The notes: a model not told the origin generated them from the letters alone. DNA of 64,000 bases from Brevibacterium yomogidense (GCF_016107685.1 NZ_JABASY010000003.1:1-64000); one strand, 5' to 3'; positions 43,856 through 53,783 are shown, numbered from the stretch's first letter. Numbers and translations: made by a program.

Positions 43856-43974
43856 GCGGATCCTTTCTTGCCGGGCATCCGCACTGTGCGGTACATCCGG
43901 CGGGCCTCGAACCACGACAGTGGAGTGTGTCGTGACAGTGCGTTCAACAGGTGGAGGTCGGATTCTGTTCCCAT
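43852..43974 (-). CDS. possible 40-residue protein coupled to the ClgR-like gene
   Basis: The frame opens at ATG 43974 and ends in [16 protein letters not shown] with its stop overlapping the regulator's ATG (ATGA). About 70% of third codon positions are G or C, lower than neighbours but above random. The sequence [17 protein letters not shown] looks protein-like, but no family is recognised. It may be a short translated leader that couples translation of the regulator. The 120 bases between it and cinA hold no other frame. Confidence 0.35.
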   Translation of the reverse strand: MGTESDLHLLNALSRHTPLSWFEARRMYRTVRMPGKKGSA

Positions 43975-44093
43975 CACCCTACAGGCGGCCCCTGACACGT
44001 TCCTCCATGCCGCACGGGCGGACGTCGGCAGCATCGCCCGCGCCCGGACTGCCACCCGCTCTCGAACCGCCTTCCGTTGCCGACCGCAGTCGA

Positions 44094-44561
44094 TCACAGC
44101 ACTTCGAGCACGAGGGACAGGCACGCCCCGACGGTCGCCCGTCTGATGTCCTCCCGGTCCCCCGAGAGCGACAGCTCCCGCGCGACCACGTGGTCCGATC
44201 CCGTCGCGACCGCGATGTGGACGCAGCCCACGGGTCGCCCGTCCTGCGGGTCGGGTCCCGCGACGCCGGTGCACGCGACCCCGATCGTCGCACCGCACAC
44301 CGTACGCGCTCCCAGTGCCATCTGGCGTGCGACGTCAGGGTCCACCGCGCCCCGGACCGCCAGGAGCTCCGCGTCCACCCCGGCGAGCGTGGTCTTGAGC
44401 TCGGTGCTGTAGGTCACGAGTCCTCCGCGCAGCACAGCCGATGCTCCGGGAACCGTGGCGACGGTCGCGGCGAGAAGGCCCGCCGTGAGCGATTCGCACG
44501 TCCCGAGCGTGAGCGAGCGGTGGGTGAGGGCGTGCACCGCTTCAGCGGCCAACGAGGTCAC
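44094..44561 (-). CDS. CinA C-terminal domain family protein (nicotinamide-nucleotide amidase)
   Basis: A single-domain PncC-type protein of 155 residues, probably deamidating NMN in NAD salvage. TCESLTAGLLAATVATVPGAS and FLG-type GGLVTYSTELKTTL are diagnostic, with GVACTGVAGPDPQDGRPVG forming the active-site loop. The start is GTG at 44561, overlapping the pgsA stop (GTGA). The MoaB-like N-terminal domain of full CinA is absent. Its place next to recA is common but the link to DNA repair is unproved. Confidence 0.9.
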   Translation of the reverse strand: MTSLAAEAVHALTHRSLTLGTCESLTAGLLAATVATVPGASAVLRGGLVTYSTELKTTLAGVDAELLAVRGAVDPDVARQMALGARTVCGATIGVACTGVAGPDPQDGRPVGCVHIAVATGSDHVVARELSLSGDREDIRRATVGACLSLVLEVL

Positions 44562-45169
44562 GCGGCCTTCGCCTCCCGCACCAGGCGGTAGGACTTCACG
44601 CAGTAGTCCACGCCCGTGACGAGCGTGACGATGATCGCCGCCGTCATCGCGAGCCATGCGACCACGGTCCAGGCCACGCCGATCGCGGGGAGCCCGATGA
44701 GGACGGGCACCCACAGCAGCATGAGGCCGATCGCCACGGTCTGGAGGACTGTCTTGATCTTGCCGCCCTTCGAGGCGGGCAGGACCACCCAGCGGATGAT
44801 GACGAAGCGCAGGACGGTGATCCCGAATTCGCGCACGAGGATGACGAGAGGCACCCAGAACGGGAGCGTGCCCACCATCCACAGTCCTATGAGCGCCGCC
44901 GCCATCAGCGCCTTGTCCGCGATGGGGTCCGCGATCTTCCCGAAATCGGTGATGAGGTCCCACCGCCGCGCGAGGGCCCCGTCGACCCAGTCGGTCACCA
45001 TCGCGACGACGAACACGGCGAACGCCCAGACCCGCAGCGTGGGTTCCGTCCCGCCCTCCGCGAGGAGGACGACGAGGAAGACCGGCACCAGCAGGATCCT
45101 CAGCACCGTGAGGGCGTTGGGCAGGTTCCAGTTGCTGGGCGGCGGCGCGTCGCGAGTCCGGTCGTTCAC
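44558..45169 (-). CDS. pgsA: CDP-diacylglycerol--glycerol-3-phosphate 3-phosphatidyltransferase
   Basis: Integral membrane enzyme making phosphatidylglycerol phosphate, 203 residues, with about six hydrophobic segments. The CDP-alcohol phosphotransferase signature is complete: DWVDGALARR followed by GKIADPIAD. The start is set at GTG 45169 because NLPNALTVLRILL then falls close to the N terminus; an upstream GTG at 45196 would add nine residues. It lies 69 bases downstream of ftsK. Confidence 0.92.
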   Translation of the reverse strand: MNDRTRDAPPPSNWNLPNALTVLRILLVPVFLVVLLAEGGTEPTLRVWAFAVFVVAMVTDWVDGALARRWDLITDFGKIADPIADKALMAAALIGLWMVGTLPFWVPLVILVREFGITVLRFVIIRWVVLPASKGGKIKTVLQTVAIGLMLLWVPVLIGLPAIGVAWTVVAWLAMTAAIIVTLVTGVDYCVKSYRLVREAKAA

Positions 45170-45238
45170 GTGCTCCAGCCTATCCGTCCACCGCACGGCG
45201 CCGGGATGCGGCCGTCGCCGTCCTCGGAGGTCCTCACG

Positions 45239-48154
45239 TCACCGCCCCGTCAGCTCCCATGCATCGTCCGACGACTCCTCGACGATCTCGAGACCCGATT
45301 CGTCGTCGTACATCCGACCGCTGCCCGCGTCGCGCCCCGCATGCGCAGGGCCATCGTCGTCGGAATCGCCGCCGGGGCCGCAGCCGCCGGGCGCTGTGTC
45401 CGCAGCGGCTCCGGGTCCGCCCGTGTCCGGCGGGTCCTCCCCGCGGATGACGGCGAGCGTCCCCGGCAGGTCGTCGGGGCGCACCAGCACATCTCGCGCC
45501 TTCGACCCCTCCGACGGACCCACCACACCGCGCGACTCCATGAGGTCCATGAGGCGTCCGGCCTTCGCGAAGCCCACGCGGAGTTTGCGCTGGAGCATCG
45601 ACGTGGATCCGAACTGGGTGGTGATGACGAGCTCCGCCGCCTGGAGCAGCAGGTCCAGGTCGTCGCCGATCTCCTCGTCGATCTGCTTCTTGGGCGCTTC
45701 GACCGCGACGTCCTCGCGGTAGTTCGGTGCGAGCTGCGCCTTGACGTGCTCGACGACCTCCTCGATCTCCGATTCGTTCACCCACGCACCCTGCACGCGC
45801 ATCGGCTTCGCAGCCCCCATGGGCAGGAAGAGCGCGTCGCCCTGACCGATGAGCTTCTCCGCGCCCGGCTGGTCGAGCACGACACGGGAGTCCGCGAGCG
45901 ACGAGGTCGCGAACGCCAGACGGGACGGCACGTTCGCCTTGATGAGTCCCGTGACGACGTCGACGGACGGACGCTGCGTCGCGAGCACCAGGTGGATGCC
46001 TGCGGCTCGCGCGAGCTGGGTGATGCGCTGGATGCTCGCCTCGACGTCGCGCGGCGCGACCATCATGAGGTCGGCGAGCTCGTCGACGACGACGAGCAGG
46101 TACGGGTACGGGTTCAGTTCGCGTTCGGAGCCCGGCGGCGGCGTGATGCGCCCCTCCCGGACGGCCTTGTTGAACTCCTTCACGTGCTTGAAGCCGTAGT
46201 GGGCGAGGTCGTCGTAGCGCGCGTCCATCTCCCGCACCACCCACTCGAGTGCTTCCGCGGCCTTCTTCGGGTTCGTGATGATCGGGGTGATGAGGTGCGG
46301 GATGCCCTCATAGATCGTGAGTTCGACCCGCTTGGGGTCGACGAGGATCATCCGGACCTCGTCAGGGGTGGCCCGCATCATGATCGACGTGATCATCGAG
46401 TTGATGAAGCTGGACTTGCCCGCACCGGTCGCACCCGCGACCAGGAGGTGCGGCATCTTCGACAGGTCCGCGACGACGAACCCGCCCTCGACGTCCTTGC
46501 CCACGCCCATGACCATCGGGTGGTCGGTCTTGCGTGCGGCGTTCGACCGCAGCACGTCGCCCAGGGAGACCGTCTCGCGGTCGGTGTTGGGGATCTCGAT
46601 GCCGATCGCCTTCTTGCCGGGGATCGGCGACAGGATGCGGACGTCGGCGCTGGCGACCGCGTACGAGATGTTCTTCGACAGCGCGGTGACCTTCTCGACC
46701 TTGGTCCCCGGCGACAGCTCGACCTCGTAGCGCGTGACCGTGGGGCCGCGGGAGAACCCGCTGACCTCCGCGTCGATCTTGAACTGCTCCATGACGTCGC
46801 TCAGCGCCGCCACGACACGATCGTTCGCCTCGGACCTCTCCTTGGGCGGAGGGCCCGCCGTGAGTGCGTCGGACGGCGGAAGGGTGTAGGTGACGTCACC
46901 GTTGAGCTCGAGCTGGGCGACGCGCTGCGGCACCTCCCCCGTCGCCTGCGGTGCAGGAGTGGACACGGTGGGCACTCGCGCGGTGTCGCTCTCGTCCCCC
47001 GCCGAGCCCGCAGCCGCCTGACCGCCCGACCGACGGTCGGTGAGCACCTGGGTCTCGTCGTCCATGCCGACCGCGCGACGCAGCTTCGCCGACTCCTTCT
47101 CCGCCTTCGTGGGTCGGCGCTCGCCGGGCCGATAGGCCGGTGCCTCGTTCGCGTCGACGTCGTAGACGTCCGCGTCCTTCTGCCGCGACCCTTCGGCGGG
47201 AGCATCCGCGACATCGGCCTCATGGATGTAGGCCTTGTCGTACGCGACGTCCTTCTCCGCCTCGTGCGCCGGTGGCTGTGCTTCCGCGTCGGCCGCCTTC
47301 TTGCGGGCGCCGCGCTTCCGGCCCATCGGCTTGAGGGTCGCCGTGGTCCGGCCGGTCGCGACGAGGTCGTCGTCGGTCGAGTCGGCATCACCCGTGCGCG
47401 GCGCACCGTCGACCAGCCGGTGGTACGCCGCCACGAGGCGAGCGGGGATGTCGCGCACAGGCGTCGCGGTGAGCACGAGGAAGGAGAACAGGCCCAGCAG
47501 GACCAGCAGCGGGACGGTCACGTAGACGGTCGTCGCGGCGATGAGCGGCGAGGAGACGACGTAGCCGATCGCGCCGCCGCCATTGGCCATCGCCTCACGG
47601 GAATTCACGAAGCTGGGACTGCCCGCCACGATGTGGGCGAGTCCTGCGGCCGCCACGATGAGCGCAAGCACGCCGATCAGGATCCTGTTGTTGCCGCGCG
47701 TGTCCTCGCCCCGGAGGAAGAGACGGATCGCATAGGCCAGGAGAATGAGCGGCAGAGCGAGCGCGACACGCCCGAACGTGCCTTCGACGACGGAGCGGAC
47801 CCCGTCCCCCACGACTCCGGGGATGTGCCACCACTCGAACGCGGCGATGAGGATCGCGGCCGCGATGAGTGCGAACCCCGTCCCGTCGCGGCGGGTCGGG
47901 GCATCCGCGCTCTCTGCGGGGTCGAGTGTCCTTCGTGTCCGGTCGCCGGCCATGTGAGCCACTCCCATCCATGCGCCGGTGAGGATGTTGCCTCGCCCGG
48001 CGGCCTTGTCGGCATCGGGTCCCCCGGGAACGCCGCGCGCGTTCGTGGTCCGCCGGCGCCCGCGGGGTGCTTCTGAGGCATCCGCGGAGCGCGAGGACGT
48101 GCGAGCGCGACCGGTGCTGGCGGGGGAAGTCGTACGGGTCGCCATGCTCCCCAT
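45239..48154 (-). CDS. ftsK: DNA translocase FtsK
   Basis: Septal DNA pump that clears chromosomes and activates XerCD, up to 971 residues. The basic Ser/Thr/Arg-rich first 70 residues are followed by four membrane helices (about 92-235), an acidic linker, and the RecA-like motor with Walker A VAGATGAGKSS and the ILVDPKRVELT region. The C-terminal gamma winged helix is clear (QRKLRVGFAKAGRLMDLME), which reads KOPS sites. The ATG at 48154 is the longest start; ATG 48145 is as likely. It is divergent from the DUF1846 gene. Confidence 0.95.
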   Translation of the reverse strand: MGSMATRTTSPASTGRARTSSRSADASEAPRGRRRTTNARGVPGGPDADKAAGRGNILTGAWMGVAHMAGDRTRRTLDPAESADAPTRRDGTGFALIAAAILIAAFEWWHIPGVVGDGVRSVVEGTFGRVALALPLILLAYAIRLFLRGEDTRGNNRILIGVLALIVAAAGLAHIVAGSPSFVNSREAMANGGGAIGYVVSSPLIAATTVYVTVPLLVLLGLFSFLVLTATPVRDIPARLVAAYHRLVDGAPRTGDADSTDDDLVATGRTTATLKPMGRKRGARKKAADAEAQPPAHEAEKDVAYDKAYIHEADVADAPAEGSRQKDADVYDVDANEAPAYRPGERRPTKAEKESAKLRRAVGMDDETQVLTDRRSGGQAAAGSAGDESDTARVPTVSTPAPQATGEVPQRVAQLELNGDVTYTLPPSDALTAGPPPKERSEANDRVVAALSDVMEQFKIDAEVSGFSRGPTVTRYEVELSPGTKVEKVTALSKNISYAVASADVRILSPIPGKKAIGIEIPNTDRETVSLGDVLRSNAARKTDHPMVMGVGKDVEGGFVVADLSKMPHLLVAGATGAGKSSFINSMITSIMMRATPDEVRMILVDPKRVELTIYEGIPHLITPIITNPKKAAEALEWVVREMDARYDDLAHYGFKHVKEFNKAVREGRITPPPGSERELNPYPYLLVVVDELADLMMVAPRDVEASIQRITQLARAAGIHLVLATQRPSVDVVTGLIKANVPSRLAFATSSLADSRVVLDQPGAEKLIGQGDALFLPMGAAKPMRVQGAWVNESEIEEVVEHVKAQLAPNYREDVAVEAPKKQIDEEIGDDLDLLLQAAELVITTQFGSTSMLQRKLRVGFAKAGRLMDLMESRGVVGPSEGSKARDVLVRPDDLPGTLAVIRGEDPPDTGGPGAAADTAPGGCGPGGDSDDDGPAHAGRDAGSGRMYDDESGLEIVEESSDDAWELTGR

Positions 48155-48256
48155 GATATTGCCAGGGCGCGCCGCAGCGTCGGATTCACCGCTGTCGGCG
48201 TGTGGGCGGCGCGCGGTGACACCCTGTCGGGTCCACCCGTGGCCGTCGACAGCGGA

Positions 48257-48262
48257 TAGGCT
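48257..48262 (+). promoter_or_regulatory. candidate -10 of the DUF1846 gene
   Basis: TAGGCT lies 36 bases upstream of the ATG at 48299, leaving room for a short leader. No convincing -35 was found. Confidence 0.35.
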
Positions 48263-48298
48263 TCACGACAGTCCTGCAGTCCGCGAAAGGCCCCGCTG

Positions 48299-49855
48299 AT
48301 GTCCCGCGCCACCACGTGCCCCGCCGGCCCCGTCGACGGAGAGGGGTCACCGCGTCCGGAGGGGCCTCCGATCGGTTTCGACCGCGAGCGCTACATCGCG
48401 TCCCAGTCGGAGCACATCCGCCAGCGGCAGCGCAGCATCGGCGGCCGGCTCTACCTCGAGATGGGCGGGAAGCTGTTCGACGACCTGCACGCGGCACGGG
48501 TACTGCCCGGGTTCGCCCCGGACACCAAGATCGCCATGCTCGAACAGCTGCGAAACGAACTCGAGATCGTCATCGCGGTGAATGCGCGCGACCTGCAGCG
48601 CCACAAGGTCCGTGCGGATCTGGGGATCACGTACGAGGACGAGGTCCTGCGCCTGGTCGACGCGTTCCGCTCCCGCGGCTTCCTCGTCGAGAGCGTCGTC
48701 CTCACCCAGCTGGACGACGGGGACGAGGCCGGGCACGGGTTCCGCAGCAGACTGGAGCGCCTGGGGCTGCGCACCGTCCGCCACCGGACCATCCCCGGCT
48801 ACCCGACGGATGTGCGGAGGATCGTCGGCGACGACGGGTTCGGGCGGAACGAGTCCTTCGAGCCCTCCCGCGACCTCGTCGTGCTCACCGCACCGGGGCC
48901 CGGGTCGGGCAAGCTCGCCACCTGCCTGTCGCAGATCTACCACGACCACGCGCGGGGCATCCGGTCCGGATACGCGAAGTTCGAGACGTTCCCCGTGTGG
49001 GACCTGCCCCTGGAGCACCCGGTCAACCTCGCGTACGAGGCTGCCACCGCGGATCTGGACGATCTCAACGTCATCGACCCCTACCACCTGCGCGCCTACG
49101 GCGAGCAGGTGACGTCCTACAACCGCGACGTCGAGGTCTTCCCGCTGCTCACAGCGCTCCTGGAGCGGATCGACGGCAGCAGCCCGTACCACTCCCCCAC
49201 GGACATGGGGGTGAACATGGTGGGCGCCTGCATCTCCGACGACTCGGTGTGCCGCGACGCCGCGTCGCAGGAGGTGATCCGCCGCTGGTTCCAGGCACGG
49301 GTCGCGGAACGACGGGCGGATACCGAGAACGGGGTGTCCGAACGCGTCGGACTCGTCATGCGGCGCGCGGAGGTCGACGTGGAGGACCGCGCGGTCGTCG
49401 GACCTGCCCGGGAGCTCGCCGGTTCGACCGGTGCACCGGCGTCCGCCATCCGCCTGCATGACGGCACCCTCATCACCGGGAAGACGTCCGCCCTGCTCGG
49501 GTGCTCCGCCGCGATGCTGCTCAACGCCCTCAAGCATCTGGCCGGAATCGACGACGACGCACACCTGCTGTCCCCCGAGTCGATCGAACCGATCCAGACC
49601 CTCAAGACGACCCACCTGGGCAGCCGGAACCCGCGGCTCCACACCGACGAGGTGCTCATCGCCCTGTCCGGTTCCGCCGCATCGTCGGCGAGCAGCCGGC
49701 AGGCGCTGTCGCACCTCGCCGACCTCGTCGACACGGACGCGCACACGACGACGATCCTCGGCTCCGTCGACGAAGGGATCTTCCGCAGTCTGGGTATCCG
49801 TGTCACCAGCGATCCCGTCTACCAGCGGAAGGCCGACCTCTACCACAAGAGGTGA
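48299..49855 (+). CDS. DUF1846 domain-containing protein
   Basis: A large soluble protein of 518 residues. [17 protein letters not shown] and [22 protein letters not shown] are the hallmark N-terminal segments, with [15 protein letters not shown] forming a nucleotide-binding loop and the conserved [17 protein letters not shown] further on. The family (UPF0371) is structurally known but has no firm function. The ATG at 48299 is preceded by GAAAGG at 10 bases. It is divergent from ftsK and followed by a hairpin shared with aceB. Confidence 0.9.
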   Translation: MSRATTCPAGPVDGEGSPRPEGPPIGFDRERYIASQSEHIRQRQRSIGGRLYLEMGGKLFDDLHAARVLPGFAPDTKIAMLEQLRNELEIVIAVNARDLQRHKVRADLGITYEDEVLRLVDAFRSRGFLVESVVLTQLDDGDEAGHGFRSRLERLGLRTVRHRTIPGYPTDVRRIVGDDGFGRNESFEPSRDLVVLTAPGPGSGKLATCLSQIYHDHARGIRSGYAKFETFPVWDLPLEHPVNLAYEAATADLDDLNVIDPYHLRAYGEQVTSYNRDVEVFPLLTALLERIDGSSPYHSPTDMGVNMVGACISDDSVCRDAASQEVIRRWFQARVAERRADTENGVSERVGLVMRRAEVDVEDRAVVGPARELAGSTGAPASAIRLHDGTLITGKTSALLGCSAAMLLNALKHLAGIDDDAHLLSPESIEPIQTLKTTHLGSRNPRLHTDEVLIALSGSAASSASSRQALSHLADLVDTDAHTTTILGSVDEGIFRSLGIRVTSDPVYQRKADLYHKR

Positions 49856-49962
49856 CCGGCACCTCGGCGACGGTCTCCACGCGCACCGACGGACAGCGAC
49901 CGCCCGAACGGACCGTCTGGTTGACAACCGTCATCGACGACCGCGCGGTCCGGGAACGCCGA

Positions 49963-49998
49963 AGCGCCGGGCGCACCATGAACGATGCACCCGGCGCT
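49963..49998. terminator. terminator between the DUF1846 gene and aceB
   Basis: AGCGCCGGG and CCCGGCGCT form a perfect 9-bp stem with an 18-base loop that can pair further. It lies between two convergent genes, closer to aceB, and has no strong T run on either side. Confidence 0.55.
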
Positions 49999-50042
49999 GC
50001 CGACGTTCGAGTCCTGCGACTCGACCCCTCGGGTCCGGCGAC

Positions 50043-51644
50043 TCAGCCCAGCAGTTCGTACGCGGGGATCGTGAGGAAGTCCGCGTAGTCCTCCTGGGTC
50101 GCCATGGTCGCGAAGAGATCGCGGGAGGTCTTCCAATCGGACTCCGCACCCGGGAGGTTCGCGACCTCTTCCGCGATGAGGCGGTCGACGAGCTCCTTCG
50201 TGACCTTCTCACCGGAATCGGCCAGCGTCACGCCGAAGTGCAGCCACTGCCACACCTGCGAACGCGAGATCTCCGCGGTCGCCGCGTCCTCCATGAGGCC
50301 GTTGATCGCGGCCGCACCGTTGCCGTTCAGCCATGCCTGGACGTACTGGATGCCGACGGCGATGTTCGCCCGCAGGCCCGCCTCCGTCACGTCTCCCGGC
50401 GTGTCCTTCACGTTGAGGAGGTCCGCTGCGGTGACGGCCACGTCCTCGCGCTTCTTCGAGATCTGGTTCGGGTTGTCGCCCAGGACCTTGTTGAACTGCT
50501 CGCGGCAGGCCTCGACCATGCCCGGGTGTGCGACCCACGAGCCGTCGAACCCGTCGCCCGCCTCGCGCGACTTGTCCTTCTCGACCTGGTCGAAGGCCTT
50601 CTTGTTGGCCTCTTCGTCCCTCGACGGGATGAAGGCGCTCATGCCGCCGATCGCGTGCGCACCGCGCTTGTGGCAGGTGCGGACCAGCAGCTCCGTGTAG
50701 GCCCGCATGAACGGCACCGTCATGGTGACGAGACCGCGGTCCGGGAGGATCCAGTCCTCGCCCTTGGAGCGGTGCGTCTTGATGACGGAGAAGATGTAGT
50801 CCCAGCGGCCCGCGTTGAGTCCCGCGGAGTGGTCGCGCAGCTCGTAGAGGATCTCCTCCATCTCGAACACAGCGGGGTACGTCTCGATGAGGCAGGTCGC
50901 ACGGATCGTGCCCTGCGGGACACCCAGCGCGTCCTGCGCGTGGACGAACACGTCGTTCCACAGGCGCGCCTCGAGGTGCGATTCCATCTTCGGGATGTAG
51001 AAGTACGGGCCGCGGCCCTTCGCGATCTGCTCACGGCCGGCGGTCGCGAAGTACAGCGCGAAGTCGACGAGCGAACCGGACGCGATCTGCCCGTCGATCT
51101 TCATGTGCTTCTCCTCGAGGTGCCAGCCGCGCGGACGCACCACGATGGTCGGCAGCTCCTCGTCGGGGCGGAGCTTGTACTCCTTGCCCTGCTCCGAGAC
51201 GAAGTCGATCTCACGGCGCGTCGCGTCGAGCAGGTTCACCTGACCGCCGATGACGGAGTCCCACGCGGGCGTGTTGGCGTCCTCCTGGTCCGCGAGCCAC
51301 ACCTTCGCGCCGGAGTTCAGCGCGTTGACGGTCATCTTCTGGTAGGTGGGGCCCGTCACCTCGACGCGGCGGTCCTCGAGGCCCGGCGCCGGTGCGGCGA
51401 CCTGCCAGGAATCGTCTTCGCGGACCGCGCGGGTCTCCTCGAGGAAGTCGAGCTCCTCCCCCGCGTCCAGGCGCGCCTGGCGCTCGACACGTGCGGCGAG
51501 GCGCTCCTTGCGGGTCGCGGCGAACTTCCGGTGCAGCGACACGATGAGGGACAGCGCGTCGGGGGTGAGGACCTTCTCTGCGCCTTCGGGCAGATCGGTC
51601 GTGATCTCGAGGCCTTCCGGCAGCTCGATGGTGGAAGCGGTCAT
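50043..51644 (-). CDS. aceB: malate synthase A
   Basis: Condenses glyoxylate and acetyl-CoA to malate, 533 residues, the A isoform size. WLADQEDANTPAW, PKMESHLEARLWNDVF and GRWDYIFSVIKTHRSKGEDW match the family. The start is ATG 51644: AGAGGAG sits six bases before it, whereas the ATG two codons upstream directly abuts that site. Lying downstream of the glycolate/lactate oxidase gene, it can consume the glyoxylate that glycolate oxidation yields. No aceA is in the window. Confidence 0.95.
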   Translation of the reverse strand: MTASTIELPEGLEITTDLPEGAEKVLTPDALSLIVSLHRKFAATRKERLAARVERQARLDAGEELDFLEETRAVREDDSWQVAAPAPGLEDRRVEVTGPTYQKMTVNALNSGAKVWLADQEDANTPAWDSVIGGQVNLLDATRREIDFVSEQGKEYKLRPDEELPTIVVRPRGWHLEEKHMKIDGQIASGSLVDFALYFATAGREQIAKGRGPYFYIPKMESHLEARLWNDVFVHAQDALGVPQGTIRATCLIETYPAVFEMEEILYELRDHSAGLNAGRWDYIFSVIKTHRSKGEDWILPDRGLVTMTVPFMRAYTELLVRTCHKRGAHAIGGMSAFIPSRDEEANKKAFDQVEKDKSREAGDGFDGSWVAHPGMVEACREQFNKVLGDNPNQISKKREDVAVTAADLLNVKDTPGDVTEAGLRANIAVGIQYVQAWLNGNGAAAINGLMEDAATAEISRSQVWQWLHFGVTLADSGEKVTKELVDRLIAEEVANLPGAESDWKTSRDLFATMATQEDYADFLTIPAYELLG

Positions 51645-51747
51645 GTCCATCTCCTCTGGTTGGGGGTGGTGGGAGGGGCAGGGGTTTGGCTGTGGGCCGC
51701 GCTGCGGGAGGCAGTCGCGGCGCGTCGTGTGAGGACGCTGCGACGTG

Positions 51748-53682
51748 TCAGGACGCGGTTTCGGCGGGGTCGGCGCCCAGGGCGGCCAGCACCGCGTCGG
51801 CGATGACGGCGTCCTCGGCCGGCTTCCCGCCCGCGACTCCCAGACCGCCGACGACCACGCCGTCGAATGCGATCGGCACGCCGCCGGCGATGCTCGTGAG
51901 CAGTCCGCCGGAGCCGTGCTCCAGCTTCTGCGCGAGCTCCGGGACGATGAGCGCGCTGGGGCGGCGCGTCGACGCCGCCGTCTGCGCCTTCCTGCGGCTG
52001 GTCTCGACGCTGTGCGGGGTCATCCCGTCCGTCCGGCCGTATGCCACGAGCTGGAGGGCGGGGTCGACGACGGTCGCGCAGGTGCGGACGCCGGCCTTCT
52101 GGCCCTCCTCGATCGTGAGGCTCACGGCCCGTGCCGCGAGGTCGTAGGTGATGGTCGGCACGGAGAACGCGACTGCGTCGCCCGTCGCCGAGGTGGTGGT
52201 GCCCTGCTCTGTCATCGTCGCCTCTGCTGTCGTCGGTGTCGTGGTGGCCGTGCCTGCGGAGCCTGCCTTCGGCTTCGACTCGAAGACCACTCCGGGGTTG
52301 AGGATGCCCTGCGGGTCGAGGGCGTCCTTCACCTTCTGGTTGATCTCCAGCACGTCGGGGCCCAGGTAGCCGGCGAGCCACGGCTGCTTGAGGCGGCCCA
52401 CACCGTGCTCTCCGGTGATCGTCCCGCCCAGCGCGACCGCGAGGTCCATGATCTCGCCGTACGCCTGGTGGGCTCGCGCGCGCTGCCCGTCGTCCGTCGG
52501 GTCGAACACGACGAGCGGGTGCGTGTTGCCGTCGCCCGCGTGCGCCATGACGGCGACGAGGACGTCGTGCCGCTGCGAGATCTCTTCGATCCCGCGCACG
52601 AGGGCGCCGAGGTTCGGCAGCGGGACGCCCACGTCCTCGAGGAGGATCGTGCCCTTCTTCTCCACTGCGGGGATCGCGATGCGCCGGGCGGCGATGAATG
52701 CCTCGCCCTCGTCCGCATCGTCGGTGGAGAACACCTCGGAGCACCCGTTCGCCTCGCACAGCTGCGTGACCTCGGCGATCTCGACGCCCGCATAGCCGGC
52801 CGGCTCATCGGACTGGACGATGATCATCGCCGCCGCATCGCGGTCGAGCCCCATCTTCGTCTCGTCCTCCACCGCGTTGATGGTGGGACGGTCCATGAAC
52901 TCGAGCATCGACGGGCGCATGCGCTGAGTGATCGCGAGCACAGCCGCCGTCGCGTCGTCGAGGGTGGGGAACGTCGCGACCAGCGTGTGGGGCGGACGCT
53001 GCTCGGGCACCAGGCGGAGCGTCACCTCAGTGATGACCCCGAGGGTGCCCTCACTGCCGACGAAGAGCTTCGTGAGCGACAGCCCAGCGACGTCCTTGAG
53101 ACGGGGCCCACCCAGTTCGACGGCGCGGCCGTCGGCGAGCACCACCTTCATCCCCAGGACGTAGTCGGTCGTCACCCCGTACTTCACGCAGCAGAGTCCG
53201 CCTGCGTTCGTGGCGATGTTGCCGCCGATCGAGCAGAACGTGAACGACGCGGGGTCCGGCGGGTACCAGAGGCCGTGCTCAGCTGCCGCCTCCTTGACCT
53301 CACCGTTGAACGCACCCGGCTGCGTGACGGCCGTGCGGGTCACCGGGTCGATCGTGATCTCGCGCATCCGCTCCAGCGACAGCACGATACCGCCGTCGAC
53401 AGCCGTGGACCCACCCGACAGGCTCGTTCCCGCGCCCCGCGGGATGATCGGGGTGCCGGTCGCCGCAGCGAAGCGGACGACGGCCTGGACGTCTTCCGTC
53501 GAGGTCGCGCGGACCACCGCCGCGGGGGTGCCCGCGTCGGGGTCTTCGGCCCGGTCGCGGCGGTACGCCTCCGTCTTCACGGGGTCGGTGATGAGAGCCC
53601 CCGGCGGCAGCGCAGCCGCCAGCTCGTCGAGTGTCGTCGCGATCGGGGCGTCCGCAGGTGCAGCGGAGGCAGTGGTGGTCAT
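51748..53682 (-). CDS. FAD-linked oxidase (GlcD-like) fused to a GlcG/HbpS-like domain
   Basis: A protein of 644 residues. Residues about 20-465 are a GlcD/D-lactate dehydrogenase: PRGAGTSLSGG and NIATNAGGLC in the FAD domain, then MAHAGDGNTHP and TGEHGVGRLKQPWL in the C-terminal domain. A Thr/Ala/Gly linker (about 465-502) leads to a GlcG/HbpS-like domain (503-644) with VDPALQLVAYGRTDGM and SIAGGVPI-type sequence. GlcG is normally a separate protein. An internal ATG (residue 490) could start a free copy. The start at 53682 has AAAGG upstream. Oxidises glycolate or lactate (inferred). Confidence 0.87.
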   Translation of the reverse strand: MTTTASAAPADAPIATTLDELAAALPPGALITDPVKTEAYRRDRAEDPDAGTPAAVVRATSTEDVQAVVRFAAATGTPIIPRGAGTSLSGGSTAVDGGIVLSLERMREITIDPVTRTAVTQPGAFNGEVKEAAAEHGLWYPPDPASFTFCSIGGNIATNAGGLCCVKYGVTTDYVLGMKVVLADGRAVELGGPRLKDVAGLSLTKLFVGSEGTLGVITEVTLRLVPEQRPPHTLVATFPTLDDATAAVLAITQRMRPSMLEFMDRPTINAVEDETKMGLDRDAAAMIIVQSDEPAGYAGVEIAEVTQLCEANGCSEVFSTDDADEGEAFIAARRIAIPAVEKKGTILLEDVGVPLPNLGALVRGIEEISQRHDVLVAVMAHAGDGNTHPLVVFDPTDDGQRARAHQAYGEIMDLAVALGGTITGEHGVGRLKQPWLAGYLGPDVLEINQKVKDALDPQGILNPGVVFESKPKAGSAGTATTTPTTAEATMTEQGTTTSATGDAVAFSVPTITYDLAARAVSLTIEEGQKAGVRTCATVVDPALQLVAYGRTDGMTPHSVETSRRKAQTAASTRRPSALIVPELAQKLEHGSGGLLTSIAGGVPIAFDGVVVGGLGVAGGKPAEDAVIADAVLAALGADPAETAS

Positions 53683-53765
53683 GAGTGGCCTTTCGCCGTC
53701 GGCATCGAGCGGGACGGTGCCCGTCCTCACGTCTCACCGTGAACGCTAGCACCCGAAGTCGCCGT

Positions 53766-53783
53766 TCGTGAAATCTTGTTTTC
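53766..53783. promoter_or_regulatory. inverted repeat over the glcD-like promoter, candidate operator
   Basis: GTGAAA-TCTTGT-TTTCAC is a perfect repeat with 6-base arms. On the minus strand TTCACG at its edge is followed by 18 bases and TAGCGT, a plausible promoter for the oxidase gene, so a protein here would block it. A half copy GTGAAAC is at 53801-53807. The rest of the 296-base gap shows no gene. Confidence 0.5.

Noticed and set aside
45170-45196. Nine-residue N-terminal extension of PgsA from GTG 45196
   Set aside because: The family core NLPNALT would lie further from the N terminus than usual; the GTG at 45169 is preferred, although neither has a good ribosome site.
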